Assembly: GCF_036248255.1 (NCBI RefSeq)
Contig: NZ_CP109178.1
Span: forward strand, 4,650,001 to 4,714,000
Direction: 5' to 3'
From: Streptomyces sp. NBC_01717
GTDB lineage: Bacteria > Actinomycetota > Actinomycetes > Streptomycetales > Streptomycetaceae
DNA length: 64,000 nucleotides
Under the pieces are notes generated by a model. That model was not told where the DNA came from and ran no database searches. It saw only the letters and a program-made list of their open reading frames with translations. Made by a program: the position numbers and the translations under genes. Numbering within the stretch: the stretch's first letter is position 1; each line of letters opens with the position of its first letter. Positions 43,330 to 52,864 of the stretch are shown piece after piece.

Positions 43330-44292
43330 TCACTCACCCATGCCGTGGACCGCGGGCACGGTGCCGAGACGGCCGGCCTGGAAGTCCTCGAACGCCTGCT
43401 TCAGTTCGGCCTGGCTGTTCATGACGAACGGCCCGTAGTGCGCCATCGGCTCCCGGATCGGACGGCCGCCGAGCAGCACGACCTCCAGGTCCGGGGTGTT
43501 GCCGTCCTGCTTCTCGTCCGCGCGGACGGTCAACGAGGATCCGGCGCCGAAGACCGCGGTCTGCCCCATGTGGACGGGGCGGCGCTCCTCACCGACCGTG
43601 CCGCGGCCGGCCATCACGTACGCGAGTCCGTTGAAGTCCTCGCGCCACGGCAGGGTCACCTCGGCGCCGGGGCGCACGGTGGCGTGGACCATCGTGATCG
43701 GGGTGTGGGTGACGCCCGGGCCCTCGTGACCGTCGAGCTCACCGGCGATGACGCGGAGCAGCGCGCCGCCGTCCGGGGAGGCGAGGAGCTGGACCTGGCC
43801 GCCGCGGATGTCCTGGTAGCGGGGAGCCATCATCTTGTCGGCCTTGGGCAGGTTCACCCAGAGCTGGAGGCCGTGGAAGAGACCGCCCGACATGACGAGG
43901 GACTCCGGCGGGGCCTCGATGTGGAGGAGGCCGGATCCGGCCGTCATCCACTGGGTGTCACCGTTGCGGATGGTGCCGCCGCCGCCGTTGCTGTCCTGGT
44001 GGATGAAGGTGCCGTCGATGATGTACGTGACGGTCTCGAAGCCGCGGTGGGGGTGCCAGGGAGTGCCCTTGGGCTCGCCCGGCGCGTACTCCACCTCGCC
44101 CATCTGGTCCATCATGATGAACGGGTCGAGGTACTTGTAGTTGATCCCGGCGAACGCGCGGCGAACCGGGAAGCCTTCGCCCTCGAATCCGCTCGGCGCC
44201 GTGGTGACGGCGAGCACGGGACGGGCCGTGGCGTCGCCCGAGGCGGCGACCTTGGGCAGGGTCAGTGGATTTTCGACGGTCACTGCGGGCAT
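43330..44292 (-). CDS. Pirin family protein
   Basis: This 320-residue bicupin protein has the pirin N-cupin motif HPHRGFETVTYIIDG with the metal-binding His pair. GLLHIEAPPE and FHGLQLWVNLP follow, and a C-terminal cupin ends the protein. Bacterial pirins act as quercetinases or as regulators of metabolic enzymes, and are often induced by quinones. I chose the ATG at 44292 because ggaggt is eight bases upstream. A palindrome TTCAATTTAGTTGAA 28 bp upstream suggests MarR-type control. Confidence 0.93.
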   Translation of the reverse strand: MPAVTVENPLTLPKVAASGDATARPVLAVTTAPSGFEGEGFPVRRAFAGINYKYLDPFIMMDQMGEVEYAPGEPKGTPWHPHRGFETVTYIIDGTFIHQDSNGGGGTIRNGDTQWMTAGSGLLHIEAPPESLVMSGGLFHGLQLWVNLPKADKMMAPRYQDIRGGQVQLLASPDGGALLRVIAGELDGHEGPGVTHTPITMVHATVRPGAEVTLPWREDFNGLAYVMAGRGTVGEERRPVHMGQTAVFGAGSSLTVRADEKQDGNTPDLEVVLLGGRPIREPMAHYGPFVMNSQAELKQAFEDFQAGRLGTVPAVHGMGE

Positions 44293-44319
44293 GGGAGCCA
44301 CCTCCGGGATTGTTCTGGC

Positions 44320-44342
44320 TTCAATTTAGTTGAACAGTGAAC
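44320..44342. promoter_or_regulatory. Operator candidate of pirin gene
   Basis: TTCAA-TTTAG-TTGAA (44320-44334) is a perfect inverted repeat. The overlapping GTTGAACAGTGAAC (44329-44342) resembles the operator of the LLM monooxygenase at 19966-19979 in the same orientation relative to the gene. Confidence 0.55.
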
Positions 44343-44461
44343 ATCTCGCAAGGGGCTCCGCATTCCCGGCGCGTCGCATGCAGCAGGAGGGGCCCGTACC
44401 TCAGCGGTACGGGCCCCTCCTGGCGTCGGAAGGCCGGCGGTCAGCCGTCTGCGGCGATGGT

Positions 44462-44902
44462 CTAGCCGTACATGCGGCGCATCGCGAAGTCGACCATCTG
44501 CTCCACGGCCTTGGCGTCGAAGACCATGCGGTGCTCGCCCTCCATGTCGAGGACGAAGCCGTAGCCGGTGGGCAGCAGATCGATCACCTCGGCGCCGGTG
44601 ATCACGAAGTACTTGGACTCCTTGCCTGCGTACAGCCGCAGCTCCTTGAGCGTGGTGAACATGGGGATCACCGGCTGCTGGGTGTTGTGCAGGGCGAGGA
44701 AGCCGGGGTTGTCGCCGCGCGGGCAGTAGACCTTCGAGGTCGCGAAGATCTGCTGGAAGTCCTCGGCGGACAGGGATCCGGTGGTGAAGGCCCGTACCGC
44801 GTCACCGAGGGAGGGCGGCGAGGGTTCGGGATACAGCGGCTGCTCGCCGTAGCCGCCACCCATCTGCTGCTGTGCACCCTGGTTCTGGTCGTAGCCGTAC
44901 AT
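44462..44902 (-). CDS. SseB family protein
   Basis: This 146-residue cytoplasmic protein has a Gln/Gly/Tyr-rich N-terminus (MYGYDQNQGAQQQMGGGYG) and an SseB-like domain at about 32-146. The domain is seen as VYCPRGDNPGFLALHNTQQPVIPMFTTLKELRLY. The biochemical role of this family is not established in Streptomyces. The ATG at 44902 is the likely start, and an upstream in-frame codon exists. It is divergent from the acyl-CoA dehydrogenase gene. Confidence 0.85.
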   Translation of the reverse strand: MYGYDQNQGAQQQMGGGYGEQPLYPEPSPPSLGDAVRAFTTGSLSAEDFQQIFATSKVYCPRGDNPGFLALHNTQQPVIPMFTTLKELRLYAGKESKYFVITGAEVIDLLPTGYGFVLDMEGEHRMVFDAKAVEQMVDFAMRRMYG

Positions 44903-44952
44903 ACCCCAAAGAGTAATGGGACACATCCACCCCTCGAGGGGTTGCGTCTTAT

Positions 44953-44964
44953 TACTCACGGGTA
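44953..44964. promoter_or_regulatory. Palindrome upstream of acyl-CoA dehydrogenase gene
   Basis: TACTC-AC-GGGTA is an inverted repeat with one mismatch, 112 bp before the dehydrogenase start. Related TACTC/GAGTA-type palindromes are common TetR operators at fatty-acid genes in actinobacteria; that link is from memory. Confidence 0.35.
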
Positions 44965-45075
44965 GCATCATCTGGGAGGTCAGCTGATATGCCTACCGCC
45001 AGCTCGTCGCCCGCCCGGCCCTCACCCCTTGACCGGGGCGCTGCGCGCCACTGCTATTGATTACGGAGCCTTCCC

Positions 45076-46902
45076 ATGGGGCACTACAAGTCGAATCTCC
45101 GCGACATCGAGTTCAACCTCTTCGAGGTCCTCGGGCGCGACAAGCTGTACGGCACCGGCCCGTTCGCCGAGATGGACGTCGAGACGGCGAAGAGCATCCT
45201 CGACGAGGTCGCCCGCCTCGCGGAGAACGAGCTGGCCGATTCCTTCGCCGACGCCGACCGCAACCCGCCGGTCTTCGACCCGGAGACCAACACGGCGCCG
45301 GTCCCGGAGACGTTCAAGAAGTCGTACCAGGCGTTCATGGACTCCGAGTACTGGCGCCTGGGCCTGCCCGAGGAGATCGGCGGCACGACCTCCCCGCGCT
45401 CCCTGATCTGGTCCTACGCGGAGCTGCTGCTCGGCTCGAACCCGGCCATCTGGATGTACTCCTCGGGCCCGGCGTTCGCCGGCATCCTCTTCGATGAGGG
45501 CAACGAGGCGCAGAAGAAGATCGCCGAGATCGCCGTCGAGAAGCAGTGGGGCTCGACGATGGTGCTGACCGAGCCGGACGCCGGTTCGGACGTCGGCGCG
45601 GGCCGCACGAAGGCCGTCGAGCAGGAGGACGGCTCCTGGCACATCGAGGGTGTGAAGCGCTTCATCACCTCGGGCGAGCACGACATGTCCGAGAACATCA
45701 TTCACTACGTGCTGGCCCGCCCCGAGGGCGCGGGTCCGGGCACGAAGGGTCTGTCGCTCTTCATGGTCCCGAAGTTCCACTTCGACTGGACCACCGGTGA
45801 ACTGGGCGAGCGCAACGGCGTGTACGCGACGAACGTCGAGCACAAGATGGGCCTCAAGGCGTCCAACACGTGCGAGATGACGTTCGGCGACCAGCACCCC
45901 GCCAAGGGCTGGCTGATCGGCGACAAGCACGACGGCATCCGCCAGATGTTCCGCATCATCGAGTTCGCCCGGATGATGGTCGGCACGAAGGCCATCGCCA
46001 CCCTCTCGACGGGGTACCTGAACGCGCTGGAGTACGCCAAGGAGCGGGTCCAGGGCACCGACCTGGCGAACTTCATGGACAAGACCGCGCCCAAGGTCAC
46101 CATCACGCACCACCCCGACGTGCGCCGCTCGCTGATGACGCAGAAGGCGTACGCGGAGGGCATGCGCTCCCTCGTGCTGTACACCGCCTCCGTCCAGGAC
46201 GCGATCCAGGAGAAGGAGGCCGCCGGCGAGGACGCGAAGGCGCTGCACGGCCTCAACGACCTGCTGCTCCCGATCGTCAAGGGCTACGGCTCCGAGAAGT
46301 CGTACGAACAGCTGGCGCAGTCGCTCCAGACGTTCGGCGGCTCCGGGTACCTCCAGGAGTACCCGATCGAGCAGTACATCCGGGATGCCAAGATCGACAC
46401 CCTCTACGAGGGCACCACGGCGATCCAGGGCCAGGACTTCTTCTTCCGGAAGATCGTCCGCGACCAGGGTGCCTCGCTCAACGCGCTGTCCGAGGAGATC
46501 AAGAAGTTCCTCGCCGGCGCCCAGGGCAACGAGGAGCTGTCCGGTGCGCTGGACTCGCTCGCCAAGGCGGCCGTGGACCTGGAGGCGATCGTCGGCACGA
46601 TGATCACCGACCTCACCGCGACCGGCGAGGACGTCAAGAACATCTACAAGGTCGGCCTGAACACCACCCGCCTGCTCCTGGCCTCCGGCGATGTCGTCGT
46701 CGGCTACCTGCTGCTGAAGGGCGCGGCCGTGGCGGCCGAGAAGCTGCCGACCGCCTCCGCGAAGGATGTCGCCTTCTACCAGGGCAAGATCGCCGCGGCG
46801 AAGTTCTTCGCCGCCAACGTCCTGCCGGGCGTCTCGGCCGAGCGCGCGCTCGCCGAGGCGGTCGACGGTTCGCTGATGGAGCTGGACGAGGCCGCGTTCT
46901 AG
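45076..46902 (+). CDS. Acyl-CoA dehydrogenase, large FadE-type
   Basis: This 608-residue flavoprotein has an acyl-CoA dehydrogenase N-terminal helical domain and the FAD-binding middle domain ([18 protein letters not shown]). The helical core has [31 protein letters not shown], and an extra C-terminal domain follows (about 470-608). The extra domain places it in the long group that acts on long-chain acyl-CoAs. It introduces the alpha-beta double bond in beta-oxidation. The start is ATG 45076 after ggagc. A 14-bp terminator lies 29 bp after the stop. Confidence 0.95.
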   Translation: MGHYKSNLRDIEFNLFEVLGRDKLYGTGPFAEMDVETAKSILDEVARLAENELADSFADADRNPPVFDPETNTAPVPETFKKSYQAFMDSEYWRLGLPEEIGGTTSPRSLIWSYAELLLGSNPAIWMYSSGPAFAGILFDEGNEAQKKIAEIAVEKQWGSTMVLTEPDAGSDVGAGRTKAVEQEDGSWHIEGVKRFITSGEHDMSENIIHYVLARPEGAGPGTKGLSLFMVPKFHFDWTTGELGERNGVYATNVEHKMGLKASNTCEMTFGDQHPAKGWLIGDKHDGIRQMFRIIEFARMMVGTKAIATLSTGYLNALEYAKERVQGTDLANFMDKTAPKVTITHHPDVRRSLMTQKAYAEGMRSLVLYTASVQDAIQEKEAAGEDAKALHGLNDLLLPIVKGYGSEKSYEQLAQSLQTFGGSGYLQEYPIEQYIRDAKIDTLYEGTTAIQGQDFFFRKIVRDQGASLNALSEEIKKFLAGAQGNEELSGALDSLAKAAVDLEAIVGTMITDLTATGEDVKNIYKVGLNTTRLLLASGDVVVGYLLLKGAAVAAEKLPTASAKDVAFYQGKIAAAKFFAANVLPGVSAERALAEAVDGSLMELDEAAF

Positions 46903-47222
46903 CCTTCGCCCCACAGCGTCGGTCAACGAGGCGCCGCCACCCGAATGCTTTCGGGTGGCGGCGCTTTCGTATCGTCACGCCGCCTGTGGCGAGGACAGGT
47001 CCGGTAAACACCCAGGCTGCCCGCCTCGAACCTCGATCTTGCCGGTCCTTATGATCGGCATCCGTATCCGCCGGGGGGCACCCTTCGCCACCGTGATCGC
47101 GGAACGCGCGCAACAGGCGCAGGACGGCACGAAGCCGTCGGCGGTGACGGCCGCGGGATAGGTACGGGCCGGGGTGGCGGTACGCGGATTCTTCCCGGCC
47201 CATCGTCGTTACAGTGAAGAAC
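46903..47222. other. Intergenic gap holding terminator and M18 gene promoter
   Basis: Apart from the hairpin at 46931-46964, I see no gene or RNA that I can support in this 320-bp gap. Both strands have short open frames, but none has a start with a ribosome-binding site and coding-like composition. Confidence 0.4.
46931..46964 (+). terminator. Terminator of acyl-CoA dehydrogenase gene
   Basis: A 14-bp stem (GCGCCGCCACCCGA with TCGGGTGGCGGCGC) and 6-nt loop are followed by TTTCGT. Confidence 0.8.
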
Positions 47223-48521
47223 ATGAGTTCTCCCCTCCGCTTCGACCGCGGCCACACCGACGACCTGATGGCCTTCCTGATGGCCAGCCCCTCCCCGTAC
47301 CACGCCGTGGCCACCGCCGCGGCGCGGCTGGAGAAGGCCGGCTTCCGGCAGGTCGAGGAGACCGCGGCCTGGGACGCGTCCACCGGTGGGAAGTACGTGC
47401 TGCGCGGCGGGGCGATCATCGCCTGGTACGTGCCGGAGGGCGCCGGGGCGCACACCCCGTTCCGGATCGCCGGGGCGCACACCGACTCGCCGAATCTGCG
47501 CGTGAAGCCGCTGCCCGACACGGGGTCGTACGGCTGGCGGCAGATCGCTGTCGAGGTGTACGGCGGCACCCTGCTCAACACCTGGCTGGACCGGGACCTC
47601 GGCCTCGCGGGCCGGATCAGCCTGCGCGACGGCACGCACCGGCTGGTCAACATCGACCGGCCGCTGCTGCGCGTTCCTCAACTGGCCGTGCATCTGGACC
47701 GGTCGGCCAACACCGACGGTCTCAAGCTCGACCGGCAGAAGCACATGCAGCCGATCTGGGGGCTCGGGGACGTCGAGGAGGGCGACCTGATCCGGTTCGT
47801 CGCCGAGGAGGCGGGCGTCGGCGCCGAGGACGTGACCGGCTGGGACCTGATGCCGCACGCCGTGGAGCCGCCGGCCTACCTGGGCCGGGACCGCGAACTG
47901 CTGGCCGGGCCGCGGATGGACAACCTGCTCTCCGTGCACGCGGCGACGGCCGCGCTCGCCGCCGTCGCCGGACAACCGGACGACGAGATTCCGTACATCC
48001 CGGTGCTGGCCGCGTTCGACCACGAGGAGAACGGTTCGCAGTCGGACACCGGCGCGGACGGACCGCTGCTCGGCACGGTGCTGGAGCGCTCCGTCTTCGC
48101 CCGTGGCGGCACGTACGAGGACCGCGCCCGGGCCTTCGCGGGGACCGTCTGTCTCTCCTCCGACACCGGTCACGCGATCCACCCCAACTACGGCGAGCGC
48201 CACGACCCGACACACCACCCGGTGGCGAACGGCGGGCCGATCCTCAAGGTCAACGTCAACATGCGCTACGCGACGGACGGCAGCGGCCGGGCCGTGTTCG
48301 CGGCAGCGTGCGAGAAGGCGGGCGTGCCGTGGCAGACGTTCGTCTCCAACAACTCGATGCCCTGCGGCACGACGATCGGCCCGATCACCGCGGCCCGGCA
48401 CGGCATCCAGACCGTGGACATCGGCGTCGCGATCCTGTCGATGCACAGTGCGCGTGAGCTGTGCGGCGCGGACGACCCGTATCTGCTGGCGAACGCGCTG
48501 GCGGCGTTCCTGGCGGGCTGA
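47223..48521 (+). CDS. M18 family aminopeptidase
   Basis: This 432-residue zinc aminopeptidase of the aspartyl/leucyl aminopeptidase family (ApeB-type) has its metal and catalytic blocks in order. GAHTDSPNLRVK is the first His/Asp block, DHEENGSQSDTGA holds the Glu pair, and SDTGHAIHPNY is the last block. It removes N-terminal residues from peptides in the cytoplasm. The ATG at 47223 is preferred over a GTG nine bases upstream, because the gtgaag there can itself serve as a ribosome-binding site. It is transcribed alone. Confidence 0.95.
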   Translation: MSSPLRFDRGHTDDLMAFLMASPSPYHAVATAAARLEKAGFRQVEETAAWDASTGGKYVLRGGAIIAWYVPEGAGAHTPFRIAGAHTDSPNLRVKPLPDTGSYGWRQIAVEVYGGTLLNTWLDRDLGLAGRISLRDGTHRLVNIDRPLLRVPQLAVHLDRSANTDGLKLDRQKHMQPIWGLGDVEEGDLIRFVAEEAGVGAEDVTGWDLMPHAVEPPAYLGRDRELLAGPRMDNLLSVHAATAALAAVAGQPDDEIPYIPVLAAFDHEENGSQSDTGADGPLLGTVLERSVFARGGTYEDRARAFAGTVCLSSDTGHAIHPNYGERHDPTHHPVANGGPILKVNVNMRYATDGSGRAVFAAACEKAGVPWQTFVSNNSMPCGTTIGPITAARHGIQTVDIGVAILSMHSARELCGADDPYLLANALAAFLAG

Positions 48522-48608
48522 TCCGCCTTCCGCACATGGTTGTTGCCGGGCCGGGTACGCGATCCGTACACGGCCCGGAGCCTCCGGGCCGCCGAGGAGG
48601 CGTGACCC

Positions 48609-48830
48609 ATGGGACTCGGAGGATTTATCATCCTCATCGCCGTCGGAGCGATACTCACCTTCGCCACCGACTGGCAGATGGACAGCGTCAATGTCGACCT
48701 GGTCGGCTGGATCATGATGATCGTCGGCATCATCGGAGTCTTCGTCTACGCGAGCATCGCTCGGCGCCGCCGGATGGTCGTACCACCCAGCACCACGGTC
48801 GTGTCCGAGGACGAGCGCCGCGGAATCTGA
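48609..48830 (+). CDS. DUF6458 family small membrane protein
   Basis: This 73-residue protein has two transmembrane segments (about 2-19 and 30-50), the RRRR positive-inside motif and a short hydrophilic tail. It fits the DUF6458 family of short actinobacterial membrane proteins. The function is unknown. The ribosome-binding site gaggaggcg is strong. Confidence 0.88.
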   Translation: MGLGGFIILIAVGAILTFATDWQMDSVNVDLVGWIMMIVGIIGVFVYASIARRRRMVVPPSTTVVSEDERRGI

Positions 48831-48882
48831 ACCGAATTCCGGCCTCTTTGCTGTTGCGGCACAGCTCACGTCGGTTCGGCGG

Positions 48883-48919
48883 GCCCCCGGGCAGTGATCT
48901 CAGTTCATTGCCCGGGGGC
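48883..48919. terminator. Terminator between DUF6458 and NHL-thioredoxin genes
   Basis: An 11-bp stem (GCCCCCGGGCA with TGCCCGGGGGC) and 15-nt loop lie between convergent genes. Confidence 0.7.
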
Positions 48920-48969
48920 GGAGTGACAGCTCCGCAACGGCGCCGACGACTTCTGAACCCGTCGGCCCG

Positions 48970-50787
48970 TCAGGCCTGCTCGTCCATCCCGGCGAGCACC
49001 AGCGGCAGCCGCGACGTCCCCTGCGCACTCACGCGGACGGGGACGCCCCAGTCCTGCTGGTGGACGTGGCAGGCCGGGTACTCGTTCGCCGGGTCGTCGT
49101 CACAGGACGCCGCCATCGCGGACACATGCAGGACGCCTTCGGTGACGCCGTCGGCCAGGACCAGGTCGCGGAAGAGATCCGTGCCGGGGCCGGCGCCCTC
49201 CGCCAGCAGCTCGGGCGGGGTCGACGAGACCAGCAGCCGGGTCGAGGGACCGTACCGGGTGTCCAGCTTCTGACCGGCGGGCGCCTGGAAGACCACGTCC
49301 AGCCGGAGCGTGCCGGGCGCGATCTCGGTGGCCGCGCGCTGGGTGCGGTGCGCCTGGTCGGCGACGCGTACGGCCTCCTCGGGCAGCCGCAGCCGGGTCA
49401 GCCGGTGCCGGGCGGACTCGACGACGACGAGATCGCCGTCGACCACCACGGCATCGCTCGGCTCGCGCAGATCCGTGGCCAGCGTGGTGACCTCGCGGGT
49501 GGCGGGGTCGTAACGGCGCAGGGCGTGGTTGTACGTGTCGCTGACGGCGACGGACCCGTCGGGCAGCGCGGTCACGCCCAGCGGGTGCTGGAAGAGCGCC
49601 TGGTCGGCGGCGCCGTCGCGGTGACCGAAGTCGAAGAGGCCGGTGCCGACGGCCGTGTGCACGGTCCCGTCCCGGTCCACGTACCGCAGCGCGGACGTCT
49701 CCGAGTCGGCGACCCAGAGCCGTTCGCCGTCGGCCGAGGCGGCAAGTCCGGACGGCTGGGCGAACCAGGCCTCGTCTGCCGGACCGTCGACAAGTCCTTC
49801 GTTGGTCGTGCCCGCGGCGACCTGCACGGTTCCGGACTCGGGGTCGTACGACCACAGCTGGTGGACACCTGCCATGGCGATCCACAGCCGGTCGGCGAAC
49901 CAGGCGACGTCCCACGGGGAGGAGAGGTCGACCTCCCGCGCCGGACCGGACGTCGGAGAGCCCCGCCACCACTGGTGGCCGGTGCCCGCAAGGGTCGTCG
50001 TCACCCCCGTCGTGAGGTCGAGGGCGCGGATGGCGTGGTTGACGGTGTCGGCGACGGCGATCCGGCCGTCGGGCAGCACGGCGAGCCCCTGCGGCTCACT
50101 GAACCGGACCTCGTCGGGCGCGCCGTCCGCGAGCCCACGGTCCCCGGTGCCGAAGTGACGGCGGACCGTCTCACCGTCCCGTTCGATCTCGACGAGGCGG
50201 TGGCGGGTGGTGTCGGAGACGAGGAAGCCGCCGTCCGGCAGCAGCAGGGCCTTGCCGGGGAAGCGCAGATGCGTGGCGACGGGCTCGGGCGCCACGTACG
50301 GTCCGTCGCCGCGGCGCAGCGTGCCCTTCGCGGCGTGCTCGGCCTCCAGCTCCTCGACGAGCTTCTCGATGGCGTGCGCATGGCCCTCGCCGGCGTGCTG
50401 GGCGACGACATAGCCCTCGGGGTCGATGACGACGAGCGTCGGCCAGGCGCGTACGGCGTACTGCTTCCAGGTGGCGAGCTCGGGGTCGTCGAGGACGGGG
50501 TGGTGGACCTCGTACCGCTCGACGGCGTCGACGACGGCCTGGTGCTCGGCCTCGTGGACGAACTTCGGCGAATGCACGCCGATGATCACCACGGTGTCGC
50601 GGTGCTTCTCCTCCAGCTCGCGCAGCTCATCGAGGACATGCAGACAGTTCACACAGCAGAACGTCCAAAAATCCAGAATGACGATGCGTCCCCGCAGGTC
50701 AACGAGGGTGTATTGCTGGTCACCGGTATTGAGCCAGCCACCCTTGCCGACCAGCTCGGGGGCCCTGACGCGCGTACGTGTTGCCAT
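48970..50787 (-). CDS. NHL repeat-containing thioredoxin-family protein
   Basis: This 605-residue protein has an N-terminal thioredoxin-like domain (about 8-150) with FWTFCCVNCLH, giving the CxxC pair at C45 and C48. At least five NHL beta-propeller repeats follow (about 170-480; GKALLLPDGGFLVSDTTRHRLVEI, LAVLPDGRIAVADTVNHAIR). A C-terminal beta domain ends the protein. There is no signal peptide, so it is cytoplasmic. The family is NHLRC2-like. It probably couples a redox relay to a protein-binding propeller. The start is ATG 50787. Confidence 0.92.
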   Translation of the reverse strand: MATRTRVRAPELVGKGGWLNTGDQQYTLVDLRGRIVILDFWTFCCVNCLHVLDELRELEEKHRDTVVIIGVHSPKFVHEAEHQAVVDAVERYEVHHPVLDDPELATWKQYAVRAWPTLVVIDPEGYVVAQHAGEGHAHAIEKLVEELEAEHAAKGTLRRGDGPYVAPEPVATHLRFPGKALLLPDGGFLVSDTTRHRLVEIERDGETVRRHFGTGDRGLADGAPDEVRFSEPQGLAVLPDGRIAVADTVNHAIRALDLTTGVTTTLAGTGHQWWRGSPTSGPAREVDLSSPWDVAWFADRLWIAMAGVHQLWSYDPESGTVQVAAGTTNEGLVDGPADEAWFAQPSGLAASADGERLWVADSETSALRYVDRDGTVHTAVGTGLFDFGHRDGAADQALFQHPLGVTALPDGSVAVSDTYNHALRRYDPATREVTTLATDLREPSDAVVVDGDLVVVESARHRLTRLRLPEEAVRVADQAHRTQRAATEIAPGTLRLDVVFQAPAGQKLDTRYGPSTRLLVSSTPPELLAEGAGPGTDLFRDLVLADGVTEGVLHVSAMAASCDDDPANEYPACHVHQQDWGVPVRVSAQGTSRLPLVLAGMDEQA

Positions 50788-50878
50788 GTGAACAGTCAAC
50801 ATCACCGTGGTGCGTCCGCATTCCGGAGGGTCTCAGGCATAGCAGAGGTCTCACACGCCCCAGGGAGTCCCACCGGAC

Positions 50879-50892
50879 GTTTCACGTGAAAC
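50879..50892. other. Perfect parS site
   Basis: GTTTCACGTGAAAC is the exact ParB-binding palindrome. It lies upstream of the NHL-thioredoxin gene and 3' of the nitrilase gene, 12.9 kb from the first parS in the window. Confidence 0.9.
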
Positions 50893-50982
50893 CGGGCCCT
50901 GTCCGACGCTGGGGCGAGGCCCGGTCCGACGGATGCATCAGCGGATGCCAGACGGTGGTGCGAGTCCGGTCCGACCGATGTG

Positions 50983-51783
50983 TCAGCGGCCGTTCGACGG
51001 CGGGGCAAGACCCAGCCGTCGGTCCTTGAGCGCCGGGAACTGCTCCCGCGTGGCGGTGACCCCAGCCGGGTCGAACTCCACGGTGAGCACCTCCTCGTCC
51101 GCGCCCGCCTCGGCGAGCACCTCGCCCCACGGGTCGACGGCGATGCTGTGCCCGGCCTGCTCGACCCCGGCGTGGGTACCGGCGGTGCCGACGGCCAGGA
51201 CGTACGCCTGGTTCTCGACGGCGCGTGCCTGGGCCAGCAGCGTCCAGTGGGCGCGGCGCCGCTCCGGCCAGCCCGCCGGGATGACGAGCGTCTGCGCGCC
51301 CGCGTCGACCAGGCCGCGGAACAGTTCGGGGAAGCGAAGGTCGTAGCAGGTGGCGAGGCCGAGCGTGGTCTGCGGCAGGGCGACCGTCACGAGGTCCTCG
51401 CCGGCGCCCATCATCACCGCCTCGCCCTTGTCGAAGCCGAAGCGGTGGATCTTTCGGTAGGCGGCTGCCCGCTCGCCCTCCGGGGTGAAGACCAGCGAGG
51501 TGTTGTAGAGCGTGCCGTCGTCGGCGCGCTCCACGAAGGAGCCGGCGTGCAGCCAGACTCCGGCGTCGGCCGCGGCCTTCGCCATCAGGTCGTGGGTGGG
51601 CCCGCGGAGCGGCTCGGCCTCGTCGGCGAAGGCGGTGTACGCGAACGCGCCGACCGGCCAGAGTTCGGGGAGGACCACCAGATCGGCGCCACGCTGGTCC
51701 GACACCAACGACGCCACGCGATCCCTGCGGGAATTGACGGATTCGTCCGGGTCTACTGCGATCTGGATGAGGGAGGCGCGCAC
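50983..51783 (-). CDS. Carbon-nitrogen hydrolase (nitrilase superfamily)
   Basis: This 266-residue enzyme has the Glu-Lys-Cys catalytic triad of the family: E40 (VVLPELWPVG), K111 (YRKIHRFG) and C146 (ATCYDLRFPE). It is close to the omega-amidase/Nit branch, which hydrolyses amides such as alpha-ketoglutaramate or deaminated glutathione. The start is a GTG at 51783. It is divergent from the isomerase-family gene. Confidence 0.92.
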   Translation of the reverse strand: MRASLIQIAVDPDESVNSRRDRVASLVSDQRGADLVVLPELWPVGAFAYTAFADEAEPLRGPTHDLMAKAAADAGVWLHAGSFVERADDGTLYNTSLVFTPEGERAAAYRKIHRFGFDKGEAVMMGAGEDLVTVALPQTTLGLATCYDLRFPELFRGLVDAGAQTLVIPAGWPERRRAHWTLLAQARAVENQAYVLAVGTAGTHAGVEQAGHSIAVDPWGEVLAEAGADEEVLTVEFDPAGVTATREQFPALKDRRLGLAPPSNGR

Positions 51784-51966
51784 ACTACCACCGTCCTGGC
51801 ATTCGAGCCGTCAACACGGGCCTACGATCGTCACACGAAAGCACTGCCGGGGTGCCTGCTCGCAGCGTAACTTAGCGACCGAACCTCCCACGCAGCCCGC
51901 AGCCGCCGCCCGCCGACCGCGCCCAGCAGTCCAGCCCATGCACCGCAGAACCGCACGAGGGGTCCC

Positions 51967-52791
51967 GTGACCGTCCATCCCAGCCTCCAGACCTACGCCG
52001 ATGCCTGGACCCACTCCGTCGAGTCGATAGCCGAGCTGGTGAAGCCGCTCGCCGAGGGGGAGTGGAACCGCCGTACACCGTGCCCCGGTTGGTCGGTGCG
52101 CGACATCGTCTCGCACATCATCGGCATGGAGTGCGAGCAGCTCGGCGATCCGCGGCCGATCCACACGCTGCCGCGCGATCTCTACCACGTACAGAACGAC
52201 TTCACCCGCTACATGGAGATGCAGGTCGACGTGCGGCGCCACCACACCGCACCCGAGATGACCTCCGAGCTGGAGTACACGATCATCCGCCGCTCCCGTC
52301 AGCTGCGGAACGAGTCCCGTGACCCGGAGACCATGACCCGCGCGCCGCTCGGCGCCGAGCAGACCCTGGAACTGGCGCTGCGGATGCGGGCCTTCGACGT
52401 CTGGGTGCACGAGCAGGACCTGCGGACGACGCTGGGTGCGCCCGGCAACCTGGACTCCCCCGGAGCCACCATCGCCCGGGACACGCTGCTCGCCGCGCTG
52501 CCGAAGGTGGTCGCCAAGGACGCGGGTGCACAGCCCAATTCGGCGGTCGTGCTCGATGTGCACGGGCCGGTGGAGTTCCTGCGCACGGTCAGGGTCGACG
52601 CGGACGGTCGTGGTTCGGTGGACGGTTCACCTTCGCTGGGGCCCGCGGTGACGCTGTCGATGGACTGGGAGACCTACGTCCGGCTCGCCTGCGGTCGGGT
52701 TCGCCCGGCGGCGGTCGCGGACCGCATCAAGGTCGAGGGCGACCAGGACCTGGCGACGGCGATCCTGCAGAACTTCGCCGTGACGCCGTAA
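51967..52791 (+). CDS. Mycothiol-dependent maleylpyruvate isomerase family (DinB-like)
   Basis: This 274-residue protein has an N-terminal DinB-like four-helix bundle with metal-binding HIIGMECEQ (first His about 50) and FDVWVHEQDLR. A C-terminal SCP2-like part ends the protein. The family uses mycothiol as cofactor or substrate; the true reaction of this member is unknown. It starts at GTG 51967. Confidence 0.88.
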   Translation: MTVHPSLQTYADAWTHSVESIAELVKPLAEGEWNRRTPCPGWSVRDIVSHIIGMECEQLGDPRPIHTLPRDLYHVQNDFTRYMEMQVDVRRHHTAPEMTSELEYTIIRRSRQLRNESRDPETMTRAPLGAEQTLELALRMRAFDVWVHEQDLRTTLGAPGNLDSPGATIARDTLLAALPKVVAKDAGAQPNSAVVLDVHGPVEFLRTVRVDADGRGSVDGSPSLGPAVTLSMDWETYVRLACGRVRPAAVADRIKVEGDQDLATAILQNFAVTP

Positions 52792-52800
52792 CAGCACGGT

Positions 52801-52846
52801 CGGCGGCGCCCGTCTTTCGTGAAGTGAAGAGACGGGCGCGCCGCCG
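52801..52846. terminator. Terminator between isomerase-family and MFS genes
   Basis: A 15-bp stem with a 2-nt bulge pairs 52801-52815 with 52830-52846, with a 14-nt loop, between convergent genes. Confidence 0.65.
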
Positions 52847-52864
52847 AGCCGGCTGCCGCAGGGG

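Noticed and set aside
45061..46926. A 621-codon minus-strand frame opposite the acyl-CoA dehydrogenase
   Set aside because: It lies wholly antisense to a strongly conserved enzyme gene and resembles no protein family.
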